Shown here in pieces: positions 9,537-19,716 of a DNA stretch of 64,000 bases; position 1 is the stretch's first letter; every line of letters starts with the position of its first letter. Made by a program: the position numbers and the translations under genes. The notes below the pieces were generated by a model. That model was not told the DNA's origin and searched no databases. It saw only the letters and a program-made list of their open reading frames with translations. The stretch is from Bacteroidota bacterium. Lineage in GTDB: Bacteria > Bacteroidota > Bacteroidia > Chitinophagales > Chitinophagaceae. Where the stretch lies: NCBI GenBank assembly GCA_018268085.1, contig JAFDXE010000013.1, positions 1 to 64,000 of the forward strand, given 5' to 3'.

Positions 9537-11453
9537 ATGAATCCTGCAGATTTTTTTGCAAACTATTGGTGGATACTCTTAGTTATCCTCTGTTTATTAT
9601 TGTACAAATTTATTTTAAGAGTGTTCTTTGGAATGGTGATCGTTCCGGAGAACAGGCTCGGACTGGTTACTAAAAAATTCGTGCTCTTTGGTGCGAATAA
9701 AGAATTGCCCGACGGCAGAATCATTGCCACAAAAGGTGAAGCGGGTTTCCAGGCACAAACATTAGCGCCCGGTTTGTACTGGGGTATGTGGCCCTGGCAA
9801 TACGGTGTAGATATGCAGCCGTTTACGATAATCCCTGAGGGTAAGATCGGCCTCGTGCTGGCTAACGATGGTGCGGAAATTCCAACAGGCTCTATCCTTG
9901 GCCGTAAGGTTGCCTGCGATAACTTCCAGGATGCAAATGCATTCCTGAATAATGCCGGGCAAAAAGGTAGGCAAACCGCTTACATCACCGCCGGTACGTA
10001 TCGTATCAACACGTATGCATTTACCATAACCATTGCAGACATGGTGATCATACATGAAAACATGGTGGGTGTGGTAACAACATTAGACGGACAGCCAATT
10101 GGCAGCGGACAAATAGCCGGTAAGTTTGTTGACGGACATAACAATTTCCAGGACTTTGACACCTTCCTGCAAAACCAGGGTAACCGTGGTTTACAACCTT
10201 CGATCATACTGGCAGGTAGTTATAATATCAATCCATGGGCAATACAAATTGAAGAAATTCCAATGACGGATGTACCGATCGGTTATGTAGGTGTGGTGAT
10301 CAGCTATATTGGTGAAGATGGTAAAGACCTCACCGGCGAAAGTTTTAAACACGGTAACATCGTTAGCAAAGGACAAAGAGGTGTATGGATGGAACCGTAC
10401 GGACCAGGTAAATATCCATTCAACAAATACACGATGAAAGTGGAACTCGTTCCAACTACCAACCTCGTACTAAACTGGGCGAATACACGAAGTGAATCGC
10501 ACCAGTTGGATAAAAATTTGTCGACGATCACCGTACGTTCGCAGGATGGTTTCCCGTTCAACCTCGACGTATCACAGATCATACATATCCCAGCCAACGA
10601 AGCGCCTAAAGTAATAGCCCGCTTTGGAAGCATGAACAACCTGGTAAGCCAGGTGCTGGAACCAACGATTGGTAACTATTTCAGGAACTCTGCGCAGGAC
10701 AGTGATGTGATTGCGTTCCTGGCAACCCGTAAAGAAAGGCAACAGGCAGCGAAAGACAATATGAAAACCGTGCTGGATGAATACAATGTGAATGCAGTGG
10801 ATACATTGATCGGCGACATCGTTCCTCCTGAATCGCTGATGAAAACACTAACCGATCGTAAGATTGCACAGGAAGAAGAAAAAACATACATCACGCAACG
10901 AATGGCACAGGAAAAACGCCAGGGTATGGAAAAAGAAACGGCGATTGCAGACATGCAGAAAGAAATTGTAAAAGCGCAGCAAAGCGTAGAGATTGCACAA
11001 CGCACTGCAGATGCAGCCGTAAAGAAAGCGGAAGGTGATGCAAACAGTTTAAAATTACAGGTAGATGCGGAAGCCACTGCAACCAAAATGCGTGCAAATG
11101 CAGAAGCTGAAGCAACAAGAGCAAGAGCAGGTGCACAGGCCGATGCTACAAAATTAAACGCCAGTGCTGAAGCCGAAAAGATCAGTAAGACCGGTTTGGC
11201 CGAAGCGGAAAAAATTATGGCAATCGGTAAATCAACGGCCGAGGCGTACGAGTTGCAGGTAAAAGCCATGGGCGGCGACAACTTTACGAAGTACAAGATC
11301 ACCGAAGAAATTGGCAAAGGCCAGATCAAAGTGATCCCCGATATCCTGATCGGTGGCAGCAACGGAACCGATGGCGGTATTAACGGTTTGCTGGGAATGA
11401 AGCTGATGGAAATGATGGATGCGAAGAAGAATGACACGCCGGAATCGAATTAA
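9537..11453 (+). CDS. Flotillin-like SPFH/band 7 membrane-scaffold protein
   Basis: A 638-residue protein anchored by one N-terminal transmembrane helix (residues ~10-32). A long beta-rich region follows, then an SPFH core (roughly residues 290-430) and an Ala/Glu-rich coiled coil (roughly 440-580) of the flotillin type, ending in a Gly-rich tail. Flotillins organise ordered membrane microdomains and oligomerise through the coiled coil. Between residues ~40 and 250 there are three related modules with an exact 74-residue spacing of the motif A-x-G-x-Y (Tyr 81, 155, 229), an internal duplication that precedes the SPFH core. No NfeD-type partner gene is adjacent. A terminator follows at 11478. 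Confidence 0.88.
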   Translation: MNPADFFANYWWILLVILCLLLYKFILRVFFGMVIVPENRLGLVTKKFVLFGANKELPDGRIIATKGEAGFQAQTLAPGLYWGMWPWQYGVDMQPFTIIPEGKIGLVLANDGAEIPTGSILGRKVACDNFQDANAFLNNAGQKGRQTAYITAGTYRINTYAFTITIADMVIIHENMVGVVTTLDGQPIGSGQIAGKFVDGHNNFQDFDTFLQNQGNRGLQPSIILAGSYNINPWAIQIEEIPMTDVPIGYVGVVISYIGEDGKDLTGESFKHGNIVSKGQRGVWMEPYGPGKYPFNKYTMKVELVPTTNLVLNWANTRSESHQLDKNLSTITVRSQDGFPFNLDVSQIIHIPANEAPKVIARFGSMNNLVSQVLEPTIGNYFRNSAQDSDVIAFLATRKERQQAAKDNMKTVLDEYNVNAVDTLIGDIVPPESLMKTLTDRKIAQEEEKTYITQRMAQEKRQGMEKETAIADMQKEIVKAQQSVEIAQRTADAAVKKAEGDANSLKLQVDAEATATKMRANAEAEATRARAGAQADATKLNASAEAEKISKTGLAEAEKIMAIGKSTAEAYELQVKAMGGDNFTKYKITEEIGKGQIKVIPDILIGGSNGTDGGINGLLGMKLMEMMDAKKNDTPESN

Positions 11454-11477
11454 AGAAATCAGTTAGCATAACAATCA

Positions 11478-11502
11478 AAGGGCCTCGTTTTACGGGGCCC
11501 TT
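11478..11502 (+). terminator. Terminator after the flotillin gene
   Basis: A 10-bp stem with one G-U pair (11478-11487 with 11493-11502) around a TTTTA loop; the downstream T run is weak. Confidence 0.7.
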
Positions 11503-11519
11503 AGTTCATTGAACAGGCT

Positions 11520-11527
11520 TATATTTG
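11520..11527 (+). promoter_or_regulatory. Candidate -7 promoter element upstream of aspS
   Basis: TATATTTG matches the Bacteroidota -7 consensus TAnnTTTG exactly. No well-spaced -33 TTG was found. The site is 136 bp before the aspS ATG. Confidence 0.4.
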
Positions 11528-11608
11528 CAGCCCGTAAAGTGTATGTTGCCAAAGATTAATCCATAGTCAACATCGTTGCCCGACCGGCTGTTCAACGTTC
11601 GGACGGGT

Positions 11609-11628
11609 GTCACTCACTTGTACGGCAA
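11609..11628 (+). repeat. Dispersed intergenic repeat, partial copy 2
   Basis: Twenty bases (GTCACTCACTTGTACGGCAA) match 54804-54823 with one difference. Both copies are also preceded, about 30 bp upstream, by CAACATCGTTG. Confidence 0.7.
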
Positions 11629-11662
11629 ATAAATTTTCAGCAAAAAAATAGTTGTCATTAAC

Positions 11663-13495
11663 ATGTTCAGAACACATACCTGCGGCGAATTAAGGCTGGC
11701 AAATAAAGGAAAAGAAGTAACCCTATCCGGATGGGTGCAAACAGTTAGAAAATTCGGCTCTATTACTTTCATTGATCTGAGGGATCGCTATGGTATTACA
11801 CAGCTTTTATTTGCGGAGAACCTCAACAACCAACTGGAAGCTAATCCTATCGGACGTGAATATGTATTGCAGGTAAACGGTTCCGTAAATGAACGCAGCA
11901 ACAAAAACGCAAACATCCCTACGGGCGATATTGAAATTCTCGTAAGCAGTTTTACCATTTTAAATAAAGCGGTAACACCTCCTTTTACCATACAGGACGA
12001 TACCGATGGCGGCGACGATATCCGCATGAAATACCGCTTTCTCGACCTGAGAAGAAATGCCGTTAAGAAAAACCTGGAACTTCGCTATTCCGTAAACCGC
12101 AGCGCAAGAAACTATCTCCATGAAAACAATTTCATGGATATTGAAACACCTTTCTTAATTAAATCTACACCCGAAGGTGCCCGTGATTTCGTGGTGCCCA
12201 GCCGTATGAATCCCGGGCAGTTTTATGCATTACCACAATCGCCGCAAACATTTAAACAATTGCTGATGGTGAGTGGATATGATCGCTATTACCAGGTGGT
12301 AAAATGTTTTAGGGATGAAGATCTTCGTGCAGACCGGCAACCGGAGTTTACCCAGATCGATTGTGAAATGAGCTTTGTTGAACAGGAAGATATACTGATG
12401 ATGTTTGAAGGTTTGGTAAAACGCATTTTTAAAGACGTAAAAAATATCGACTACACAGATACAATCGAACGCATGACCTGGGAAAATGCCATGTGGATGT
12501 ATGGTAACGACAAACCCGATATCCGTTTCGGTATGAAACTATGCAACCTGAAATTTCCATCGCATACTTTCTCCAGCCAAACCGATATTTCCGCTTTGAT
12601 AAACGGTGCAGACTTTAAAGTTTTTGACGAAGCAGAAACCGTGATCGCCATTGCCGTACCCGGCTGCAGTGAATATACCCGCAAACAAACCGACGAACTA
12701 ACGGAGTGGGTTAAACGTCCGCAGATTGGCATGAAAGGACTTGTTTTCATTAAATGCAACACAGATGGAACCTATAAAAGCAGCGTAGATAAATTTTACA
12801 ATGCCGATCGATTGAAAGCAATCGCCGAAGCTGCAGGCGCCAACAAAGGTGATCTTATATTAATACTGGCAGGTGCAGAAGAAAGAACAAGAAAAGCCAG
12901 CAGCGAATTGCGCCTGTATATGGGGCAGCAACTCGGACTTCGCCGGCCCGATGAATTCAAACTGTTATGGGTACTCGATTTTCCTTTGTTTGAATATGCT
13001 GAAGAAGAGAATCGATGGGTTGCCCGTCACCACCCGTTCACTTCACCAAAGCCGTCGGATATTGCAACAATGATCAATAATAACCCGGTAATTGAAAATG
13101 CGGCTGAATATTTGAAACATCCTTATGCAAACATAAAGGCCAATGCCTACGATATGGTATTGAACGGAAATGAAATCGGCGGTGGCTCTATCCGGATCTT
13201 CCAACGGGAACTACAGGAAAAAATGTTTGCTGCATTGGGAATGGATGAAGCTGAACAGCAACACAAATTCGGATTTTTATTGGGTGCCTTCGAATACGGT
13301 GCACCGCCGCACGGTGGCATTGCATTTGGATTCGACAGGTTGTGTGCCATACTTGGGGGAAGCGAAAGCATTCGTGACTTTATCGCATTCCCTAAAAACA
13401 ATTCAGGAAGAGATGTAATGATTGATGCACCGGCAACGATCGACGATAAACAACTTACAGAGTTGAACATCAGGCTGGCTGAAATAGAAAAATAA
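11663..13495 (+). CDS. aspS: Aspartyl-tRNA synthetase, bacterial type
   Basis: Charges tRNA-Asp with aspartate in the cytoplasm. The 610-residue protein has an N-terminal OB-fold anticodon-binding domain (about residues 1-110), the class II catalytic core with motif 2 ([19 protein letters not shown]) and motif 3 ([16 protein letters not shown] near residue 555), and the bacterial GAD insertion between them (roughly residues 285-420). This length and the insertion identify the bacterial rather than the archaeal form. ATG 11663 gives the family start ([11 protein letters not shown]). The gene precedes the polysaccharide cluster but is probably not functionally part of it. Confidence 0.97.
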   Translation: MFRTHTCGELRLANKGKEVTLSGWVQTVRKFGSITFIDLRDRYGITQLLFAENLNNQLEANPIGREYVLQVNGSVNERSNKNANIPTGDIEILVSSFTILNKAVTPPFTIQDDTDGGDDIRMKYRFLDLRRNAVKKNLELRYSVNRSARNYLHENNFMDIETPFLIKSTPEGARDFVVPSRMNPGQFYALPQSPQTFKQLLMVSGYDRYYQVVKCFRDEDLRADRQPEFTQIDCEMSFVEQEDILMMFEGLVKRIFKDVKNIDYTDTIERMTWENAMWMYGNDKPDIRFGMKLCNLKFPSHTFSSQTDISALINGADFKVFDEAETVIAIAVPGCSEYTRKQTDELTEWVKRPQIGMKGLVFIKCNTDGTYKSSVDKFYNADRLKAIAEAAGANKGDLILILAGAEERTRKASSELRLYMGQQLGLRRPDEFKLLWVLDFPLFEYAEEENRWVARHHPFTSPKPSDIATMINNNPVIENAAEYLKHPYANIKANAYDMVLNGNEIGGGSIRIFQRELQEKMFAALGMDEAEQQHKFGFLLGAFEYGAPPHGGIAFGFDRLCAILGGSESIRDFIAFPKNNSGRDVMIDAPATIDDKQLTELNIRLAEIEK

Positions 13496-13531
13496 TTTTC
13501 ATTTCGTACCTGTAACAATAAATGCTTTTTT

Positions 13532-15931
13532 GTGGACCAGTCAACAAACAGCAATATGAACGATTCACTGCCGGCTGAAACCGGCAACAAAGAGAATAAA
13601 GAAGAGGTAGAGCAACTGAAGCTGAGAGAAACAATTCTTGAAAAAGAAAATAATAAACTTAAGCTGGAATATGCCGGCCTGGCAAAAGCATACAAAGAAC
13701 TGGAAGACGAACGCAACAGGCTGAAAAAAAATTATGAAGAGGAAAAAGCGAAACTGAATGCTATCTTCAACGACGACACACTTATTAAACTATACTATTC
13801 TAAAGACTGGAAACTGGTTTTAAAGCTTTACGCATTTAAAAAGAAATTTCTCTCCAACGATTCTGTCATCAGCCAAAAAATTAATTCTGTTGTTGATTTC
13901 TTTAAACCGAAAAAGAAATTAAATCCAGCTTCTGCCACGCAGTTTAAAAAAAGATTACTTACCCTTCAGAAAAATGTTGATTATACAAAAACACTAACCA
14001 TCCCTTATTCGGAGCAACCACAGGTATCGATTATTATCCCGGTATACAATGCCTGGAAAATGAATTACCGTTGTGTAAAAAGTATTATTGAAAATACTAC
14101 CGGCGTTGACTATGAAATTATCCTCGCTGATGATTGTTCAACCGATGAAACAAAAAACTGTACAGATAAAATAAAAAATGTTGTGCATGTGTACAACAAA
14201 TCCAACCTGGGCTTTTTACGTAATTGCAATCATGCGGCTACTTATGCAAGAGGCGAATTTATTTTGTTCCTGAATAATGATACGGAAGTATTATCGAACT
14301 GGCTGGCGCCGATGATCAATTTATTCGCCGATAAAACCGTTGGCATGGCTGGTTCCAAACTGGTATATCCTGATGGCACATTACAGGAAGCGGGCGGCAT
14401 TGTATGGAATGATGCCAGCGGATGGAACTACGGCAAACACCATGATCCGGATGCACCCGAATATAATTACGTAAAAGAATGTGACTACATTTCCGGCGCT
14501 TCCATTGTTTTACGAAAAAAACTATGGGAGGAGATCGGTGGCTTCGATGAATTATATGTGCCTGCTTATTGCGAAGATTCTGATCTCGCTTTCGTCATCC
14601 GGCAGAAAGGATACAAAGTATTGTATCAGCCATTATCAGAAGTAGTGCATTTTGAAAGCATCACCCACAATAAGGAGAAGAAAAAAGAAGATGGAAAGCT
14701 CAGCATTGATTCTGTACGTATCCTGAATCAGAAAAAGTTTTTTGAAAAGTGGAAAGAGGTTTTACTCAAAGAACATTTTCCGAATGCAGAAAATGTTTTT
14801 CATGCAAGGGATCGCAGCGCTAACAAAAAAACAATCCTCGTTATCGATCATTACGTTCCCGAATATGATAAAGATGCCGGTTCAAAAACGGTGTATCAAT
14901 ACCTGGAATTATTCGTCTCCCTCGGATTGAATGTAAAATTCCTCGGCGATAATTTTCACCAGGCCGAACCTTATACCGGTATGCTGCAGCAAATGGGCAT
15001 TGAAGTATTGTATGGCAACTGGTATAAAGAAAACTGGAAAACATGGATACAAACCAACAAAAACAATATCGACTTTGTTTTCCTGAACAGGCCGCATACA
15101 TCTTTAACTTATTTATCTTTCATTAAACAGCATACCACTGCCAAAGTATTGTACTATGGCCACGACCTTCACTTTTTAAGAGAGTTGCGCAAATATGAAA
15201 TAGATAAAGATCCGGCAACCCTGGCGTCTTCCAAACAATGGAAATCGAAAGAACAATTCATTTATGAAAATGCAGACCAGGTATTAACCTGTAGTGATGA
15301 TGAAACAGCAGCGATCAGGGAAATGAATCCGGCATACAATGTAGCAACCATTCTTCCCTATTTTTTCAAAATTCCGGCAAGCGCCATAGATGATTTTTCA
15401 TTGAGAAAAAACCTGTTATTCGTTGGCGGTTTTGGTCATCCGCCAAATGAAGATGGTGTTACCTGGTTTTGTAAAGAAGTGTGGCCAAAGATTACGGCAG
15501 CTATTCCTGGTATTGTGTTTACCATTGTTGGCTCCAAGGTTACACCGGCGATCAGTCAGCTCAAATCGGCCAATATTAATGTGGCGGGATTTGTAAACGA
15601 CTTTGATCTGAAGAAAATATACGACAGTACAAAAATTGCGATTATCCCTATGCGTTATGGCGCCGGTGTAAAAGGTAAAACGGTGGAAGCAATGTACAAT
15701 GGAATTCCGGTTGTATCCACAACCATTGGTTTGGAAGGAATGCCGGGTATATATGATTTTATGCAGGCATTTGATAGTCCCGATGCCTTTGCCGAAGCTA
15801 TCATCCGCCTGTACAATAACGAAACGTTACTGAAGGAATTGAGTGAAAAAGAAACAACCTATATCAATACATTTTTTACGCAGGAAGCAGCCGGAAAACA
15901 AATAAGGGCATTGTTACAATTGAATGCGTGA
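13532..15931 (+). CDS. Two-domain glycosyltransferase (GT2-GT4 fusion) with N-terminal coiled coil
   Basis: A 799-residue protein likely to add two sugars during surface-glycan assembly. Residues ~15-80 are a Glu/Lys/Leu-rich coiled coil. A GT2 (GT-A) domain starts near residue 163 (VSIIIPVYNAW), with the nucleotide-binding ADDCSTDE near 200 and NNDTEV near 248. A GT4-like (GT-B) domain occupies the C-terminal ~340 residues, with the motif FVGGFGHPPNEDG near 628 and a donor-binding region containing KGKTVEAMYNGIP. The predicted start is GTG 13532; ATG 13556 is equally possible and removes eight residues. It begins 36 bp after aspS and opens the polysaccharide cluster. The acceptor and sugars cannot be read from the sequence. 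Confidence 0.88.
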   Translation: MDQSTNSNMNDSLPAETGNKENKEEVEQLKLRETILEKENNKLKLEYAGLAKAYKELEDERNRLKKNYEEEKAKLNAIFNDDTLIKLYYSKDWKLVLKLYAFKKKFLSNDSVISQKINSVVDFFKPKKKLNPASATQFKKRLLTLQKNVDYTKTLTIPYSEQPQVSIIIPVYNAWKMNYRCVKSIIENTTGVDYEIILADDCSTDETKNCTDKIKNVVHVYNKSNLGFLRNCNHAATYARGEFILFLNNDTEVLSNWLAPMINLFADKTVGMAGSKLVYPDGTLQEAGGIVWNDASGWNYGKHHDPDAPEYNYVKECDYISGASIVLRKKLWEEIGGFDELYVPAYCEDSDLAFVIRQKGYKVLYQPLSEVVHFESITHNKEKKKEDGKLSIDSVRILNQKKFFEKWKEVLLKEHFPNAENVFHARDRSANKKTILVIDHYVPEYDKDAGSKTVYQYLELFVSLGLNVKFLGDNFHQAEPYTGMLQQMGIEVLYGNWYKENWKTWIQTNKNNIDFVFLNRPHTSLTYLSFIKQHTTAKVLYYGHDLHFLRELRKYEIDKDPATLASSKQWKSKEQFIYENADQVLTCSDDETAAIREMNPAYNVATILPYFFKIPASAIDDFSLRKNLLFVGGFGHPPNEDGVTWFCKEVWPKITAAIPGIVFTIVGSKVTPAISQLKSANINVAGFVNDFDLKKIYDSTKIAIIPMRYGAGVKGKTVEAMYNGIPVVSTTIGLEGMPGIYDFMQAFDSPDAFAEAIIRLYNNETLLKELSEKETTYINTFFTQEAAGKQIRALLQLNA

Positions 15932-16036
15932 TACCAGCTAATTGCTGCCAGATCCTGGTAAATCAATCCTGTACCCATTGTAAACGATGATGTGCGTCCC
16001 CGCCATTAAACACGATAACAACTTCTATACAGGAAT

Positions 16037-16798
16037 ATGCAACGCATAGTAAAAAATATCCAGCAGAATAAATTGTACCAGTTGGGATGGAGGATTTATA
16101 ACGATGGTACATTCGCACAGGTTCACCAGCTCACTGAAATGGAGATGTGCAAAAATCCGAAGCGGTTCGACATTATCAACTTCCTGGCGGGCAATATCCG
16201 GGCGCAAACGTACCTGGAGATCGGCGTAAGAAATCCGGATGATAATTTTAACCGCATCAACATCGCTCAAAAATATTCGGTTGATCCCGGTGTAGAATTT
16301 GAAGCCAACCCGGTAGATTTTAAGATGACATCAGATGATTTTTTTACAGCGCTGGATCAAAACAAACTCAGCATTTCAAACAACACGAAGTTCGATATCA
16401 TTTTTATTGACGGTCTCCATCTTGCCGCACAGGTGGATAAGGATATCGCCAATGCTGCCCGCTATATTTCAGAAAACGGCTTTATTGTTTTGCATGATTG
16501 CAATCCGCCTACAGAATATCATGCAAGGGAAAACTACCAGTTCAATAACAGCCCGGCAGACGGCTTCTGGAATGGCACTACCTGGAAAGCATTTGTGCAG
16601 GCAAGAACAAAATATTACTCCTGCTGCATAGACAGTGATTGGGGTGTGGGTATATTAAGCAGTTTAGCAAGACCTGGATTTACTTTAATGCCCGTTAATG
16701 AAAATGTATATTTTGATTTTAATTTCTTCAGCAGCAACAAGGTGGCGCAATTAAACCTATTATCGTTTGATGCATTTACTACCGGGTTGGGTAATTGA
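16037..16798 (+). CDS. Class I SAM-dependent methyltransferase
   Basis: A 253-residue protein of the Methyltransf_24 kind. The SAM-binding motif I is TYLEIGVR (about residues 55-62), the acidic post-I region is weaker, and motif FDIIFIDGLH (about 119-128) and FIVLHDCNPP (about 148-157) are typical of this group. Such enzymes in glycan clusters usually methylate a sugar or a small precursor. It lies between the GT2-GT4 fusion and the membrane GT2, in the same direction, so the polysaccharide context supports a sugar O-methyltransferase, but this is inference. Confidence 0.78.
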   Translation: MQRIVKNIQQNKLYQLGWRIYNDGTFAQVHQLTEMEMCKNPKRFDIINFLAGNIRAQTYLEIGVRNPDDNFNRINIAQKYSVDPGVEFEANPVDFKMTSDDFFTALDQNKLSISNNTKFDIIFIDGLHLAAQVDKDIANAARYISENGFIVLHDCNPPTEYHARENYQFNNSPADGFWNGTTWKAFVQARTKYYSCCIDSDWGVGILSSLARPGFTLMPVNENVYFDFNFFSSNKVAQLNLLSFDAFTTGLGN

Positions 16799-16834
16799 GC
16801 CCCTTCAAAAGAGAGCAACTCTGCCCGATATCAT

Positions 16835-16842
16835 TAAATTTG
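16835..16842 (+). promoter_or_regulatory. Candidate -7 promoter element before the membrane GT2 gene
   Basis: TAAATTTG matches TAnnTTTG exactly, 50 bp before the ATG at 16893. No good -33 element is seen. Confidence 0.35.
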
Positions 16843-16892
16843 CATAGGTTATCTTTTACAAACCCTGTAGAAACGACCCTTAAATAATTTGT

Positions 16893-17852
16893 ATGCTCAT
16901 TGCCAACACAATTGCTGTAGTAATACCTTCCTACAAAGTAAAAAGTCACATCCTGGATGTAATCGCATCTATTGGCAAAGAGTGCAGCAGTATTTACGTG
17001 GTTGATGATTGTTGCCCTGAAAAATCGGGCGAATTTGTTCGGCAGCATTGCAACGATAACCGGGTAAAGGTAATTTTCAATCCAAAGAACACAGGTGTTG
17101 GAGGTGCGGTACTAGCCGGTTACACGGCAGCCATAAAAGATGGCGCTACTATTATTGTAAAAATAGATGGCGACGGGCAAATGGATCCTTCGCTACTTCC
17201 GAAGTTCATTGCCCCTATCCTTAATGGTTATGCTGATTATACAAAAGGAAACCGGTTTTATGACATCAGGTACATCAGCCGTATGCCGTTTATGCGGATC
17301 ATGGGCAACCTGAGCTTATCTTTTATGACCAAGTTATCATCCGGCTACTGGAATATTTTTGATCCTACCAATGGTTACACTGCCATTCATGCGAAGATTG
17401 CAGAAAAACTTCCGTTGGAAAAGATCAGTCACCGCTATTTTTTTGAAACCGATATGCTCTTCAGGTTAAATACTTTCAGGGCAATGGTTGTAGATATACC
17501 TATGGACGCAAAATATGGTGATGAAAAAAGTAACTTAAAAATATACCGCATTCTCGGCGAATTTCTTTTCAAGAATATTCGCAATGGCTTTAAAAGAATT
17601 TTGTACAATTATTTTCTACGAGATTTTACACTGGCCAGCCTTGAACTGCTCATTGGCAGCCTTCTTTTTATTTTTGGATTTTTTTGGGGCATATACAAAT
17701 GGTGGCATAACAGCCACCTTGGAATAGTAACACCAACAGGAACCATCATGTTATCAGTATTACCGATTATTATTGGCATACAGTTAATACTTGGATTCCT
17801 GGCTTATGATATTTCAAACACACCCAAAGAAGCACAACATAAACTGATGTAA
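16893..17852 (+). CDS. Membrane-anchored GT2 glycosyltransferase (polyprenyl-phosphate type)
   Basis: A 319-residue protein with a GT2 catalytic domain: AVVIPSYKVKSH at the N-terminus, VVDDCCPEKSG near 36-46 and the metal-binding IDGDGQMDP near 91-99. Two hydrophobic helices follow (about residues 250-272 and 288-312). The arrangement resembles dolichyl/undecaprenyl-phosphate sugar transferases, which load a sugar onto a lipid carrier at the inner membrane. It is followed 15 bp later by the polytopic membrane protein gene; the two could act as donor synthesis and membrane transfer steps. Confidence 0.85.
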   Translation: MLIANTIAVVIPSYKVKSHILDVIASIGKECSSIYVVDDCCPEKSGEFVRQHCNDNRVKVIFNPKNTGVGGAVLAGYTAAIKDGATIIVKIDGDGQMDPSLLPKFIAPILNGYADYTKGNRFYDIRYISRMPFMRIMGNLSLSFMTKLSSGYWNIFDPTNGYTAIHAKIAEKLPLEKISHRYFFETDMLFRLNTFRAMVVDIPMDAKYGDEKSNLKIYRILGEFLFKNIRNGFKRILYNYFLRDFTLASLELLIGSLLFIFGFFWGIYKWWHNSHLGIVTPTGTIMLSVLPIIIGIQLILGFLAYDISNTPKEAQHKLM

Positions 17853-17867
17853 ACATTTACCTGTAGT

Positions 17868-19712
17868 ATGCGTAAACCATTTATCTTTTTACTGGTAATT
17901 TTTTCTTTGTGGATATGGAGCCTCGACGCAACGGATATTTTGTTTTACTACCTCAAACGTTCCTACAGTACAGTATCACTGTTTACTGTTTCACTTTTAC
18001 CTTTTTCTATACTCAGCTTTTATTTTATACGGCTATTCAGAAAGTATTTTACTGAAGAAAAGCAGGTAATAGGTATAAGCCATAAAAAAACAGACTACTT
18101 ATTTGTCCTGGCTTTTTTAACGCCTGTTATTTATCTCAATGTTGCAAGAATATATTTCCCGGATGTTTCCTACGACATTGGTTCTTACCATTTATACCTG
18201 CAGGAATTAAACCGTTTCGATAACCTGAAGAATTTTAATATGGTGGGAAGCGGTGCAGGAGGAACTTATTTCTTTACGCTGTCGTATAAATTCTTTGGCA
18301 TATTTCGTCACCTGCTCGGATTCAGGATGGGCGCAATCCTGAATACGCTGTTGTTCTTTGTATGCTTCACTTCTTTATTCGACCTGATAAAAATGATCGT
18401 AAAGGAAAGCAATGGTATAAACAGGTTACCGGTTTTTTTTATCGGGTTAATATGCCTGTTTGCAATATGGGCAGACAATACGCTTATCATCATCAATTCA
18501 TATGTTGTAGATTTTTTAGGTATTCCCATCTTAATTGAATTACTGATCATCGTATTGTTCAGGAAACTGCATGCCACAAATGGGAAAAACATATTGATGT
18601 TGTTTTTCTTGCTGGCATCTTTGTTAATTGCCTATAAACTTACTTTCATACCATACGCACTGGTACTAAGTATTGCACTAATCATCCGTAACCGGGAATA
18701 TTTTTTGAAAAAGAAGCAGATGTTGCTCACGGGTTTAATTACACTATTATTCCCGCTTCTCTACATGATCTATAATTATACGGAAACACAAAACCCGATC
18801 TTCCCCTTATACAATGCTGTTTTTAAATCGCCTTTGTTTGAAATAAGAAATTTTAAAGATGAACGATGGGGGCCACGCAGCATAGCAGAAGTTTTTTACT
18901 ATAATATAGTATGTGCTTTGGATAAAAGCCGAACCAATGAATGGAGATTTTTCAGTGTACGGCTATTGGGAGAATACTTTATTATCATTTCTGGCATGTT
19001 GTACCTGGCTATAAACAAGTTCAGGATTAAGGACAGGTTTATGCAATTGCTATTGTTGATATCCGCTATAGCCATTTCATTTAATTACCTGTTGCTGATC
19101 ACAACCGGTTACTACAGGTATGGTATTATTGTAGAAATTTTATTTGGACTATGCCTGGCGCTCTGGTTAATGTATTTCCTTCAATTTAAAAAGTATATCC
19201 TGTTCTTCGCATTGCTGGTATTGTGCTCGGTTCAAAGCATAAATACTTTCAACAGAATTTTTAAAAGAGGCACTAATTATTCGTGGTATGATTATCCATC
19301 AATAAAAAAAGACCGGCCCGAATTTGTAAAACAACAAAAGCATTTGCTGTTGCACGACAGGCAATCCGGTATTGAAAAAGAAATTGCTTCATTGCAGATT
19401 GATGGGTTTTTGAGTTCAGATTGCGACGGGTACATTAGAATATTATCACCGCAATCGCCCATATTTAATATCACTGCTTATGGCAATCGGAAAAAACTAA
19501 TTACGGATTTTGAAGAAAAGGTTATAGACAGTTTTTCACAAAAACACCATCTTTACTTCCTGGCAAGAAAAGAAAATGTATTTCAGAAGTTACAGGAGCT
19601 TGCAGAAAAAAACTACGAAACGGAAAAGGTATTATGTATTTATCCATCGTTTACATACATTGAAACGCCATTGTATTTGTTCAGGATAAAAAAATGTAGT
19701 GTTCAACAGTAG
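17868..19712 (+). CDS. Polytopic membrane protein of the surface-glycan cluster, possible GT-C-type transferase
   Basis: A 614-residue protein with roughly ten to twelve hydrophobic segments across residues 5-450 and a soluble C-terminal ~160 residues. Early in the chain is a periplasmic-type loop with FPDVSYDIGSYHLYLQEL, which recalls the acidic first loop of GT-C fold enzymes, but no family signature is certain. Its position directly after a lipid-carrier GT2 supports transfer of a carrier-linked sugar. The alternative is a polymerase or flippase-like protein. It ends 4 bp from the convergent GT4 gene. Confidence 0.7.
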   Translation: MRKPFIFLLVIFSLWIWSLDATDILFYYLKRSYSTVSLFTVSLLPFSILSFYFIRLFRKYFTEEKQVIGISHKKTDYLFVLAFLTPVIYLNVARIYFPDVSYDIGSYHLYLQELNRFDNLKNFNMVGSGAGGTYFFTLSYKFFGIFRHLLGFRMGAILNTLLFFVCFTSLFDLIKMIVKESNGINRLPVFFIGLICLFAIWADNTLIIINSYVVDFLGIPILIELLIIVLFRKLHATNGKNILMLFFLLASLLIAYKLTFIPYALVLSIALIIRNREYFLKKKQMLLTGLITLLFPLLYMIYNYTETQNPIFPLYNAVFKSPLFEIRNFKDERWGPRSIAEVFYYNIVCALDKSRTNEWRFFSVRLLGEYFIIISGMLYLAINKFRIKDRFMQLLLLISAIAISFNYLLLITTGYYRYGIIVEILFGLCLALWLMYFLQFKKYILFFALLVLCSVQSINTFNRIFKRGTNYSWYDYPSIKKDRPEFVKQQKHLLLHDRQSGIEKEIASLQIDGFLSSDCDGYIRILSPQSPIFNITAYGNRKKLITDFEEKVIDSFSQKHHLYFLARKENVFQKLQELAEKNYETEKVLCIYPSFTYIETPLYLFRIKKCSVQQ

Positions 19713-19716
19713 CAGA

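Noticed and set aside
10676..11437. 253-residue antisense frame inside the flotillin gene
   Set aside because: It is the Ala/Ser-rich shadow of the Ala/Glu-rich coiled-coil coding strand, with no start signals.
13147..13716. 189-residue minus-strand frame over the aspS 3' end and the GT2-GT4 start
   Set aside because: Ser-rich shadow of two well-supported plus-strand genes.
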